Source: RPQJ01 sp963731105 (GTDB lineage: Bacteria > Pseudomonadota > Gammaproteobacteria > Steroidobacterales > Steroidobacteraceae). From it: 64,000 bases of DNA. Numbering within the stretch: position 1 is the first letter of the stretch; every line of letters begins with the position of its first letter. This document shows positions 8,779-16,927 of this stretch, piece by piece. The notes beneath the pieces are model-generated. The model did no database searches. It was not told the DNA's origin and saw nothing but the letters and a program-made list of their open reading frames with translations. The translations under genes and the position numbers were made by a program. The stretch is taken from the NCBI GenBank assembly GCA_963731105.1, contig CAVSUM010000001.1:93060-157059 (forward strand), in the 5' to 3' direction.

Positions 8779-9652
8779 CCAGCAGCCGGCCGGACTGGTA
8801 GTCGCGGATCGCCTGCTCGATCTCGGCCACCGAGTTCATGACGAATGGTCCGTACTGCACCACCGGCTCGCCGATCGGCTTGCCGGCCAGGAACAGCAGC
8901 CTGGCGCCGGCCTCGCCCGCCACGATGCGCACCGCGTCGCCGGGCGTCAGCAGCCCCGCGGCGCGTTGGGGCAGCGATCGCGCGTCCTCTCCGACCAAGG
9001 CCGCGCCTTCGTACACGTACAGGAACGCGTTGTGGCCGTGCGGCGTCGGGATGTCCACGCTGGCGCCTGCGGGCAACCTCACGTCGTAGTACAGCGGCTC
9101 AGTCGACAGGCCACCGACCGGCCCGGCCGTCACGACGCCGGCCTGCGCAAAGCTGCCGGCAATCACGCGCAGCTCGCCGCCACCCTCGAGCGCCACGGTC
9201 GGAATGTCGTGCGACGGGATGTCACGCCACGCCGCAGGCCGCATTTTTTCGCGCGCCGGCAGGTTGATCCACAGCTGGAAGCCGCGCATGCGCCCTGCCG
9301 CCTGCTGCGGCATCTCGGAATGGATGATGCCGTGGCCGGCCGTCATCCACTGCGCGTCGCCGGGCCCGAGGTCGCCGCGGTTGCCGAGCACGTCCTCGTG
9401 GCGCATGCGGCCGTCGAGCATGTAGGTGACGGTCTCGAAGCCGCGGTGCGGATGGTCCGGGAAGCCCGCGAGGTAGTCGTTCGGGTCGTCCGAGAAGAAC
9501 TCGTCGAGCATCAGGAACGGGTCGAAGCGCAACTGCGGGCGCGCGCCGAGGCTGCGCCGCAGCTTCACGCCGGCGCCGTCCGACGCGGCGATGGACTCGA
9601 TCACGGCCTGCAGCTTCCTGTTCACGACGACCTCCACGCGCGAGCGGCTCAC
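8762..9652 (-). CDS. Pirin family bicupin protein
   Basis: A 296-residue pirin with two cupin domains. The N-terminal cupin keeps the metal-binding set: HPHRG (two His), then GHGIIHSEMP (His and Glu). Bacterial pirins have been tied to quercetinase activity or redox regulation; no specific role can be read here. The GTG start at 9652 overlaps the stop of the azoreductase gene in a 4-nt GTGA, which indicates translational coupling. Together with azoR it forms an operon facing the LysR gene, so quinone or aromatic-compound stress is a plausible theme. Confidence 0.88.
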   Translation of the reverse strand: MSRSRVEVVVNRKLQAVIESIAASDGAGVKLRRSLGARPQLRFDPFLMLDEFFSDDPNDYLAGFPDHPHRGFETVTYMLDGRMRHEDVLGNRGDLGPGDAQWMTAGHGIIHSEMPQQAAGRMRGFQLWINLPAREKMRPAAWRDIPSHDIPTVALEGGGELRVIAGSFAQAGVVTAGPVGGLSTEPLYYDVRLPAGASVDIPTPHGHNAFLYVYEGAALVGEDARSLPQRAAGLLTPGDAVRIVAGEAGARLLFLAGKPIGEPVVQYGPFVMNSVAEIEQAIRDYQSGRLLATARS

Positions 9653-10251
9653 GCGGCAATCTGGCCGATGCGGGCGACGGCCGCGGCCAGCGCCTCGTTC
9701 CGGCTCTGCTCGCCGAGCGCGAGGCCTTCAGCGTAAATGAACTCGACGTCGCGGATGCCGATGAAACCGAGGAACTGGCGCACGAACCCGGTCTGCAGAT
9801 CGGTCGCGGTGCCGGCATGCTTGCCGCCACGCGTCGCGAACACGTAGGCCTGCTTGCCGGTGAGCAGGCCCACCGGACCGTCGGCCGTGTAGCGGAACGT
9901 GACGCCGGCACGGGCCACGTGGTCGAAGTAAGCCTTGAGGGTCGACGGCACGCCGAAGTTGTACATCGGCAGGCCGATGACCAGCACGTCGGCACGGCGC
10001 AGCTCGTCGATCAATGCGTCCGATTCCGCCACCAGTCGCTGCTGCTCGAGTGTGCGCTGCGATGCAGGCGTGCCGAACGCCGTGAACCGCTCGGCAGTCA
10101 GGTGCGGCACCGGCGGCTCCTGCGCCAGGTCGCGCTTGACGACCTTGCCGCCGCCGGCCTCGGCCAGGGCCTGGGAAAACTCGGTCGCGAGCCGGGATGA
10201 CTGCCCCTGCTCGCCGAACAGGCTGGTGGTCAACTGGAGGACGGTCTGCAT
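9649..10251 (-). CDS. azoR: FMN-dependent NADH-azoreductase / NADH:quinone oxidoreductase
   Basis: A 200-residue flavodoxin-fold protein matching AzoR in length and motifs: QSSRLATEF near the FMN-phosphate loop, PMYNFGVPSTLKAYFDHVARAGVTF, and VFATRGG. The family reduces quinones and azo compounds by two-electron transfer from NADH. The ATG at 10251 (MQTVLQL) is preferred because the family begins there; an upstream in-frame start at 10293 adds a poorly conserved leader. The pirin gene overlaps its end. Expression is probably set by the adjacent LysR protein through the inverted repeats at 10299-10356. Confidence 0.9.
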   Translation of the reverse strand: MQTVLQLTTSLFGEQGQSSRLATEFSQALAEAGGGKVVKRDLAQEPPVPHLTAERFTAFGTPASQRTLEQQRLVAESDALIDELRRADVLVIGLPMYNFGVPSTLKAYFDHVARAGVTFRYTADGPVGLLTGKQAYVFATRGGKHAGTATDLQTGFVRQFLGFIGIRDVEFIYAEGLALGEQSRNEALAAAVARIGQIAA

Positions 10252-10298
10252 GGAAGGGCCCCTGAAGAAAGGAGTGAGATGACTGGGGAGCATTCTCC

Positions 10299-10356
10299 AT
10301 CTATCCAGTAGATTAAAAAGACGGTATTTTCGGGCTAATCAATCTACTGGATAGAT
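10299..10356. promoter_or_regulatory. Divergent azoR/lysR control region with two perfect inverted operator copies
   Basis: A 16-nt sequence at 10299-10314 (ATCTATCCAGTAGATT) is repeated as its exact reverse complement at 10341-10356. Each copy is itself a near-dyad ATCTA-N5-TAGAT and contains a T-N11-A LysR-type box. The 26-nt spacer is AT-rich in an otherwise GC-rich region and probably carries the divergent promoters. The right copy touches the lysR start region (ATG 10355/10359), which would suit autorepression. Confidence 0.75.
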
Positions 10357-10358
10357 GA

Positions 10359-11280
10359 ATGTCCCAGCCAAGAATCACCCTCGACCAATGGGGCGCGCTG
10401 GCCGCCGTCGTGGAAGCCGGCGGCTACGCGCAGGCTTCTTCCCGCCTGCACCGCACCCAGTCCACGGTCACCTACACCATCAAGAAGCTCGAGGACCTGC
10501 TCGGCGTGAAGGTGTTCGAGCTGCAGGGTCGCAAGGCCGCACTCACACCGATCGGCCAGGTGCTGTACCGGCGCGGCAAGGCGCTGCTCGAGGAGGCCGG
10601 CCGCGTCGAGCGCGCCGCCGCCGACCTGGCGCGTGGCTGGGAACCCGAGATCCGTCTCGCGGCGGACATCATCTTTCCCACCTGGCTGCTGCTCGAGTGC
10701 TGCGCGGCCTTCAGTGCCGAGCGTCCCGACATCCGCCTCGAGCTGATCGAGTCCGTTCTTGGAGGCACCGAGGAAGCGCTCACCGAGGGCCGCGTCGACC
10801 TCGCCATCGGCGGCGTCGTCCCGGGCGGGTTCCTCGGCGATCCGCTGATGCAGGTGCGCTTCGTGTGCGCCGCGGCGCCCGCGCATCCGCTGCACCAGCT
10901 GGGTCGCGACGCTGACACTCGACGACCTGCGCGAGCACCGCCACCTGGTGGTGCGCGACTCCGGCGCGCTGCGCAGCCGCAGCGGCGGCTGGCTCAACGA
11001 GAAGCGCTGGACCGTGTCGCACAAGGCCACCTCGATCCGCGCGGCCTGCATGGGCCTCGGCTTCGCGTGGTACCCGGAGGAGAACATCCGCGAGGAACTG
11101 GCGTCGGGGCGGCTCGCGCCACTGCCGCTCGCCGAGGGACGGGAGCGCTACGTGACGCTGTACCTCGTGTACGCGGACGCCGAGGCCGCCGGCCCCGGCG
11201 CGCGGCGCCTGGCGCAGATCCTGCGCGACAAGGTTGCGGAAACCTGCAGGGTGCGCGGCTTGGCGGCGAGCTTCGATTGA
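10359..11280 (+). CDS. LysR-family transcriptional regulator (frameshifted)
   Basis: An N-terminal winged helix-turn-helix (about residues 5-65, with GGYAQASSRLHRTQSTVTYT as the recognition region) is followed by a LysR substrate-binding domain. The reading frame changes near 10905, where about one extra base separates FVCAAAPAHPLHQL from TLTLDDLREHRHLVV. Corrected length is about 306 residues, normal for LysR proteins. It is divergent from azoR-pirin and very likely controls them through the operator pair between the genes. The start at 10359 is preferred over the out-of-frame ATG at 10355. The effector is unknown. Confidence 0.8.
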
Positions 11281-11356
11281 CGGTGGCGCATCGCCCCCTG
11301 GCGGAATACCGTATGCCGTCACCAGGCCGCGGTCGCGGCCACGAGGAGAGCCAGTC

Positions 11357-12208
11357 ATGACCGAAGGCCGCTGCCTGTGTGGAGCTCTGCACTACCAGAT
11401 CGACGGACCGTTCATCGATGTCGTGCACTGCCACTGCTCCATGTGCCGCAAGCACCACGGCACGCCATTCGCGACCTGGGCCGCGGCACCGTTGAGCGGC
11501 TTTCGCTGGCTCGGGGACACCTCGACGCTGCGGACCTACCAGTCGTCGGCGAAGGGACACCGCGACTTCTGCAGCGTCTGCGGCTCGGTCGCGCCGATGC
11601 TCGAGGAAGCGGCTGGCATGGTGATCGCCCCGGCGGGCAACCTCGAAGGCGACCTCGGCATGCGGCCGACCAAGCACATGTTCGTGGGCTCCAAGGCCGC
11701 CTGGCATGCGATCACGGACGGGCTGCCGCAGTTCGAGGAATACCCGCCGGAGTTCGGCATGTCCGCGACGCCGCGCGAGCCGGTCGCCGTCCCGGCCGGC
11801 ACCACGGCGGGCAGTTGCCTGTGCGGCGACGTGGCCTATGAGATCACCGGCACGCCGCTGCGCATGTACTACTGTCATTGCTCGCGTTGCCGCCAGGGCC
11901 GCAGTGCCGCGCATTGCGCCAACGTGTTCTACCAGGCCGCGGGCTTCCGCTGGATCCGCGGCGCGGACCAGGTGCAGGACTACGCCCTGCCGGGCGCGCA
12001 GTTCTTCGGCACGGCGTTCTGCAGGCGTTGCGGATCGGCAGTGCCGCGGGTGAGCGTCGAGCGCAACATGGTCAGCGTGCCGGCGGGATCGCTCGACAGT
12101 GATCCGGGAATGATCCCCAACGGACACATCTACGTGGACTCGAAGGCGCCCTGGTTCGACATCACGGGCGACCTGCCGCAGTTCGCGGCAATGCCGCCGC
12201 GCCGCTGA
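11357..12208 (+). CDS. Tandem GFA/CENP-V-domain zinc protein
   Basis: A 283-residue protein made of two successive GFA (glutathione-dependent formaldehyde-activating enzyme-like) domains. Domain 1 has CLCGALHY, CHCSMCRKHHG and FCSVCGS; domain 2, from about residue 152, has CLCGDVAYE, CHCSRCRQG and FCRRCGS. Each set supplies the cysteines for two zinc sites. Most family members carry a single domain, so this looks like an internal duplication. The start at 11357 has GAGGAG 9 nt upstream. The name of the family overstates its function: many members have no known activity. Confidence 0.85.
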   Translation: MTEGRCLCGALHYQIDGPFIDVVHCHCSMCRKHHGTPFATWAAAPLSGFRWLGDTSTLRTYQSSAKGHRDFCSVCGSVAPMLEEAAGMVIAPAGNLEGDLGMRPTKHMFVGSKAAWHAITDGLPQFEEYPPEFGMSATPREPVAVPAGTTAGSCLCGDVAYEITGTPLRMYYCHCSRCRQGRSAAHCANVFYQAAGFRWIRGADQVQDYALPGAQFFGTAFCRRCGSAVPRVSVERNMVSVPAGSLDSDPGMIPNGHIYVDSKAPWFDITGDLPQFAAMPPRR

Positions 12209-12230
12209 GCGGCGCGGCAGGTCCCGACCC

Positions 12231-13175
12231 GTGCGCCTCCGCGACCCACGCACCCTGCACACGCTCGCGCTGTACGCGCTACCCGTGCTGGTCGCGGCAC
12301 TCGGCTGGGGCGCCTGGCCCGCGCTCGGCGTGGCGCTGGCATTCGCGCTGGCCGGGATGGCGATCCGGCTCCGCGCGACGCGCTCGGCGGCGGCGAGTCC
12401 CGAACCGCGCCTGCGCCTGCACACCATTTCGTTCTCGCACTACACCGAAAAGGTGCGCTGGTGCCTCGACCGGCTCGGCATACCCTACGACGAAATCCCG
12501 AACGTGGGGATCCTCGGCGTGCTGGTCACCGGCCGCACCGTGCCGATGGTCGAGGTGCCGCCGGGGCTCACGCGCATCGGCGATTCGCCGCGCATCCTGC
12601 GCTACCTGTGGGGCGAGTACGCCGGCCGCCTGCCGTTCGAGCGCACCGCGTTCCTCGAACCCACGCCGGCGACCCTCGAACTCGAGCAGTACTTCGACCG
12701 GCGGCTCGGCAACGATGTGCGTGTCTGGGTGTACGCGCGCGTGTTCGAGCGGCGCGACCTGATGCTGCGCACCTGGGGCATCGAGGAGACGCGCATCCCC
12801 GCCTGGCAACGGACGCTGCTCAAGATGATTGCGCCGGTGTTGCGCTTCGCCGTGCGACAGATGCTCGGTGTGTCACCGTCGCGTGCCGCGAAGGCACTGG
12901 AACGCACGCGCGAGACGTTCGCCCGGGTGGACGCCATGCTGGCCGACGGTCGACGCTACCTGATGGGCGGGACGCTGACGTTCGTCGACCTCACGTTCGC
13001 CAGCCTCGCGGCGCTGGCCGTGCTGCCAGCCGAGTACGCGGGCCGCAGCCTGGCCGGCCGGCGCGTGTCGATCGAGGACGTCGACGCCGAGTGGCGCTCG
13101 CTGGTGGAAGAATTCCGGGCACGCCCCGCCGGACAGTTCGTGCTGCGCCTGTATCGCGAGGAGCGGCTCGTCTAG
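12231..13175 (+). CDS. Membrane-anchored glutathione S-transferase-like protein
   Basis: A 314-residue protein with two hydrophobic segments in the first 45 residues, then a GST N-terminal thioredoxin-like domain (HTISFSHYTEKVRWCLDRLGI, about 63-83) and a mainly helical C-terminal domain ending near 300. SHYTEKVRWCLD resembles the glutathione-site helix of bacterial GST-like proteins. Bacterial GSTs are usually soluble, so the N-terminal membrane anchor is unusual. The GTG start lies 22 nt after the GFA gene, so the two may be co-transcribed. The substrate cannot be inferred. Confidence 0.75.
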   Translation: MRLRDPRTLHTLALYALPVLVAALGWGAWPALGVALAFALAGMAIRLRATRSAAASPEPRLRLHTISFSHYTEKVRWCLDRLGIPYDEIPNVGILGVLVTGRTVPMVEVPPGLTRIGDSPRILRYLWGEYAGRLPFERTAFLEPTPATLELEQYFDRRLGNDVRVWVYARVFERRDLMLRTWGIEETRIPAWQRTLLKMIAPVLRFAVRQMLGVSPSRAAKALERTRETFARVDAMLADGRRYLMGGTLTFVDLTFASLAALAVLPAEYAGRSLAGRRVSIEDVDAEWRSLVEEFRARPAGQFVLRLYREERLV

Positions 13176-13200
13176 CCGCACGAGGCACCGGCCACGCGGC

Positions 13201-13416
13201 TCACTCCTCCGGCTCGTTCTCCTCCGCGCTCCACTTGCGGCGGTGCTCCTGCTCGGCCGCGGCACGCACGCCGGCGTGCCGGTTCGACAGCAGCAGTGAC
13301 GATGGATCACAGACGCGCGCACGCAGGATGCCGAGGTCGACCGCGGCGTCGAACAGGCTGGGATACCAGCGCTGCCACTCCGGGAACACCTGCTCGACAT
13401 GATCCTTGAGCGTCAT
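13201..13416 (-). CDS. Conserved-looking small protein of unknown function
   Basis: A 71-residue charged, soluble protein beginning MTLKDHVEQVFPEWQRWYPSL. I do not recognise a family. It starts 21 nt after the end of the C39-like lipoprotein gene on the same strand, so it is probably the last gene of that operon. The tail is acidic (SAEENEPEE). Its aromatic-rich start and operon position support a real gene. No signal peptide or membrane segment is visible. Confidence 0.55.
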   Translation of the reverse strand: MTLKDHVEQVFPEWQRWYPSLFDAAVDLGILRARVCDPSSLLLSNRHAGVRAAAEQEHRRKWSAEENEPEE

Positions 13417-13437
13417 GGTGGCGGAGTGTGCCGAGGC

Positions 13438-14415
13438 TCAGTGCGCCGGGCAACCGTCGCGGTCGGCCGCCGGCGCCGGGGGAATCTCGCGAGCCGTCGC
13501 CTCCACCTCCCGGGCCAGCGGCCCGCCGGCCGCGAGGCCGCGCGCCGCGTCGATCTCGCGGCGGGCTGCGACCGGGCAACCCATCCGGTTCAGCGCCTCG
13601 GCGCGATTGTTGCGCGCCGCGACACTGCCAGGATCCAGCTGGATCGCGTCACGGTAACCGCGCTCCGCCGTCACCAGGTCACCGCCGGCATAGGCGAGGT
13701 TGGCGAGCGCGAGGCGCGGCAGCGCGGCGTCGGGCCAATGTCTTGCCGCGGCTTCATAGGCTGGAGCAGCGTCGTGCGGCCGACCGGCGGCCTCCAGGCC
13801 GGCAGCCGCCGTCATGTAGCGCTCGAGATCCGCCTGCGGGGGAATGACGCCGGGTTGCAGCGTGGCCAGCGCCCACCCTCCGCCGCGATGCCAGCTGGCG
13901 AGGAAGTGTGACGCGCTGGTTTCCTTGCGGGACTCGAGTCCCGAGCGCAACAGGACCAGATCGCGCGAGGCGTCGTACCCGACCAGGACCGCGTAGTGCC
14001 AGCCGGGCCACGGCCCCGCACCGAGCTTCTGCAGCACCAGCACCGGCTCGCCACCCGCGACGGCCGCGAGCAACGCACTCGTCTCGGGCGGCAGCACATA
14101 GGGGACACGGCCGCGGCTGCGGGTGGCTGCGACCAGTTCCGGCTGCAGGCTGCCGCGTCGCCCCGGCAGGTACACCTCGGGCACCAGTTCGTCCGCCGTG
14201 ACCTCGACGCCGGAGGCCGCGAGCACCGTTGCCAGCGCGGCAGGACCGCACTGGTAACGCTGCTGCGCAAAGAATGGCGTGCCGTCCAGTTCGACTTGCG
14301 GCGGCAGGTCCGGCTGCACGTATGCCGGCAGTACCGGCGGACTGGCGGCGCAACCCGCGAGTGCGCACCCGACCACGGCGACCGCCGCCACACGGGCGTT
14401 GACCGCGGCCATCAT
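13438..14415 (-). CDS. PA2778-family cysteine peptidase-like lipoprotein with TPR repeats
   Basis: A 325-residue envelope lipoprotein. A signal sequence ends at the lipobox LAGC; then comes a C39-like papain-fold domain with the catalytic-type motif QRYQCGPAALATVL (around residue 55) and a GWHYAVLVGYD histidine region. The C-terminal third has TPR-like helices (AALPRLALANLAYAGGDLV; AARNNRAEALNRMG). The family is usually encoded with a small PA2779-type membrane protein, and exactly that gene lies 22 nt upstream. The substrate of these peptidase-like proteins is not known to me. Confidence 0.85.
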   Translation of the reverse strand: MMAAVNARVAAVAVVGCALAGCAASPPVLPAYVQPDLPPQVELDGTPFFAQQRYQCGPAALATVLAASGVEVTADELVPEVYLPGRRGSLQPELVAATRSRGRVPYVLPPETSALLAAVAGGEPVLVLQKLGAGPWPGWHYAVLVGYDASRDLVLLRSGLESRKETSASHFLASWHRGGGWALATLQPGVIPPQADLERYMTAAAGLEAAGRPHDAAPAYEAAARHWPDAALPRLALANLAYAGGDLVTAERGYRDAIQLDPGSVAARNNRAEALNRMGCPVAARREIDAARGLAAGGPLAREVEATAREIPPAPAADRDGCPAH

Positions 14416-14437
14416 CCGCGCGGTCGCTCGATCCCGG

Positions 14438-14812
14438 CTACGGGAACTTCTTGAAGATGTCGATGACGCCGACCGCCTCGAGGATCAACAGCACCAGGAA
14501 CACGATGCCGATGACCGCCAGCGCGTCGCCACCGGCCGGCAGGTCGGCCATCTGCCCGGCCAGCGTGCGCAATTCGGCATCCGTGAGCGCCGCGACGCGC
14601 GCCTCGACCTGTTCCGGTGCCACGCCGAGCGCGACGAACTGCGCCCGAACCTCGTCACGCGCCAGTGCCGCATCGACGGTCGCGAGATCCGCGGCCCGCG
14701 AGCTCGCTTCCACGGCCTGCAGCGTACCGACGATGCCTGCCTGCGCCACCAATGGCGAGCCGAGGTTCAGCACCGCAACACACACCAGCCACACGATGAA
14801 ACGACTGCCCAT
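14438..14812 (-). CDS. PA2779-family small membrane protein
   Basis: A 124-residue exported protein with a cleavable signal peptide ending near VAQAG, a central helical region (TVDAALARDEVRAQFVALGV and VAALTDAELRTLAGQM) and one C-terminal membrane segment (VIGIVFLVLLILEAVGVIDIF) ending in KKFP. It is the standard partner of PA2778-type cysteine peptidases and lies directly upstream of one here. The pair probably works together at the membrane. No enzymatic motif is visible. Confidence 0.85.
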   Translation of the reverse strand: MGSRFIVWLVCVAVLNLGSPLVAQAGIVGTLQAVEASSRAADLATVDAALARDEVRAQFVALGVAPEQVEARVAALTDAELRTLAGQMADLPAGGDALAVIGIVFLVLLILEAVGVIDIFKKFP

Positions 14813-14921
14813 GGCCCCACCCTCCTGACGATTGATTCAAGCGCGACAGTTTAGCCGCTGACGATTGCGGGCGGCGGAACAGCGTGCGCGACCTTGACGC
14901 TGGTCGCAGTCTGCAGTGCCG

Positions 14922-15515
14922 TCAGCCGCCGAGCCAGCCGAGCAGCCGGCCGTACGCCGCCGGGTCGGTGAGCAGAACGAACACGAGGCCGAACAGCGCG
15001 CCACCCAGGTGTGCGTCGTGGTTGATGCGGCCGCGCGCCTGTCGCGCCGACCACCACGAGTACGCCACGTAGGCAACGGCAAACAGCGGCGCCGGAATCG
15101 GCAGCGGAATCGGGATGATGAACAGCTTCATCCACGGGAAATAGACGATCGCCGCGAACAGCACCGCCGAGATCGCCCCCGAGGCGCCGAGCGAGGCGTA
15201 CTGCGGGTCGTTGCGGTGCTTGAAATACGTGCCGGCGTCGCTCACCACGAGGCCGAGGAAATACAGCAACGCGAAACGGACCGGCCCGATCTCCTTCTCC
15301 AGCGGGAAGGCGAAGAACCAGAACGTCATCATGTTGAAGATCAGGTGCGGCAGGTCGGCGTGCACGAAGCCGCTGGTGACGATCGTGTCGTACTGCTTCC
15401 GGCGCAGGAAGTAATACGGCCGGAACAGGCTGCGCTCGATGATCTTCGGCGCGGCGAACAGGCCGAGCAGGCTCGCCGCCAGCGTGGCGACGAAGATGAC
15501 GAGCGCGACGCTCAC
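14922..15515 (-). CDS. Rhomboid-family intramembrane serine protease
   Basis: A 197-residue polytopic protein with the rhomboid catalytic pair: Ser112 in GASGAIS and His169 in NHDAHLGG, plus the supporting HLIFN motif at 57-61. It should cleave membrane-spanning substrates inside the bilayer. The size fits a six-helix rhomboid core without extra domains. The GTG start overlaps the lipocalin stop in a 4-nt GTGA, so blc-like and rhomboid genes are coupled. No substrate is suggested by the neighbours. Confidence 0.88.
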   Translation of the reverse strand: MSVALVIFVATLAASLLGLFAAPKIIERSLFRPYYFLRRKQYDTIVTSGFVHADLPHLIFNMMTFWFFAFPLEKEIGPVRFALLYFLGLVVSDAGTYFKHRNDPQYASLGASGAISAVLFAAIVYFPWMKLFIIPIPLPIPAPLFAVAYVAYSWWSARQARGRINHDAHLGGALFGLVFVLLTDPAAYGRLLGWLGG

Positions 15516-16024
15516 CGGTCGTGCTGCACGAAAATCAGCGCGCTGGTATCGAAGCCGAGTTCCGCGGCCCGCCGCACGACGCGCTCCACGGCCTCCCGCG
15601 GCGGATCAGGCCGGCGCGACAGCACCCAGAGGTAGTCGCGCGACGGACCGACCACCAGCGCCAACTGGTAGTCGGGATCCAGGTCGACGACGTTGTAGCC
15701 GCCGTAGAACGGGCCGAAGAACGACACCTCGAGCATCGCCCGGTCACGCGGCCCGACGAACCGTGCCTTGCCCTGCGCCTCCCGCCACTCGCCCTTGGCG
15801 CGGTCGTAGCCGCGGTTCAGCACGTCGATGCCGCCGTCGGGGCGCGCCGTGTAGGTGGCGGAGATGTTGTCGAGGCCGCGCTCGAAGCGATGGTCGAGGC
15901 GCGCGATCTCGTACCACCGGCCGAGGTAACGTTCGGCATCGAAGCCGCCGACCGCCTCGACTCCGTCCGGGATCTGGGCGCAGCCGGCGAGCAATGCCGC
16001 GGCCAGCAATAGCAATGCACGCAT
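15512..16024 (-). CDS. blc: Outer-membrane lipocalin (Blc-like lipoprotein)
   Basis: A 170-residue bacterial lipocalin. A lipoprotein signal (LLAAALLAGC) is followed by the lipocalin hallmark YLGRWYEIARL with its GxW motif, and VVGPSRDYLWVLSR, the second conserved region. It probably binds lipids or hydrophobic ligands at the outer membrane. The start is placed at the ATG 16024 because a proper signal peptide begins there; longer in-frame starts add a non-conserved segment. It is followed by the overlapping rhomboid gene. Confidence 0.88.
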   Translation of the reverse strand: MRALLLLAAALLAGCAQIPDGVEAVGGFDAERYLGRWYEIARLDHRFERGLDNISATYTARPDGGIDVLNRGYDRAKGEWREAQGKARFVGPRDRAMLEVSFFGPFYGGYNVVDLDPDYQLALVVGPSRDYLWVLSRRPDPPREAVERVVRRAAELGFDTSALIFVQHDR

Positions 16025-16178
16025 CGTCAAGAAACTTCCTGTCGGGCCCGCAAGCCGGTGAGTGATGATCGCAGAAAACGGCGGGGCGGATTCCGGAAAG
16101 CCACATTGAGGGCGTGGGTGGCGACGCCTATAAGGAAAGTGATCGGCCCCGAGCCGACCGCGACGCAAGAGGTCCGCC

Positions 16179-16927
16179 ATGAAGGCACGTCCTTCCTCGG
16201 CCGGCGGGTTCGTTGCCGGCTGCGTCTCGCTGTTCCTGCTGGCCACCGCTGCGCACGCGCAAGGGATTCACGCAACCCTGGCGCGGGCTCTACCTCGGCG
16301 GCGGCGGCACCTACTCGACCGTCAGCGTCGAGGTGGGCAGCGCCTGCTACGACTACGATTGCTGGTGGGGCGAGTACGACTACTACGAGCAGGGTGACGG
16401 CAATTTCGGCTGGTCGGCGCACGCGGGGGTCCGCCTGCACGACTACGTCGCGCTGGAGGCCAACTACCTCGAGACCGGCACCCTCCGCTGGGAGGAAGAC
16501 CTGGTCTACATGCCCGAGTTCAACGACTACTACAACAACCGCGTCGACTTCTCCGCGCAGGTCACGGAGGTCTCGGTGCTCGGCATCCTGCCGTTCGCGG
16601 ACCGCTGGGAGGTGTACCTGCGGCTCGGCGCCGGATTCTGGGACGGCACCAGCACGGCAGCGGCTCGACCAGTCGTTCGGCAATGACGTGGTGACGCGCT
16701 CGGTCAACGACAGCGGCACCGGCTTCCTCGCCGGCGTCGGGGTCGGCGTGACGTTCGGCGAGGCCTGGCACGTGCGCCTCGACCTGCAGACCGTGACCAT
16801 CGACGAGGACGTGCTCAACTCGGACGACGACGCGAGCATCGACTCGTTCCTGCTCGAGTTGCAGTACCGGATCGGCGCGCACCGCGCCTCGATCCAGCCG
16901 TCCGCGCCGCCGACCGCTACGCCTTGA
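16179..16927 (+). CDS. Small outer-membrane beta-barrel protein (two frameshifts)
   Basis: The signal peptide (MKARPSSAGGF to TAAHAQ) is in one frame, the middle barrel strands (WRGLYLGGGGTYSTVSVEV; GWSAHAGVRLHDYVALEANY) in a second, and the end (GFLAGVGVGVTFGEAWHVRL; DSFLLELQYRIG) in a third. Shifts lie near 16265 and 16655, each equivalent to one extra base. The corrected length is about 248 residues, typical for OmpA-like or opacity-type eight-stranded barrels. Function unknown. The end overlaps the convergent dehydrogenase gene by 11 nt. The last residues after the final strand look non-barrel, so the true end is uncertain. Confidence 0.6.
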
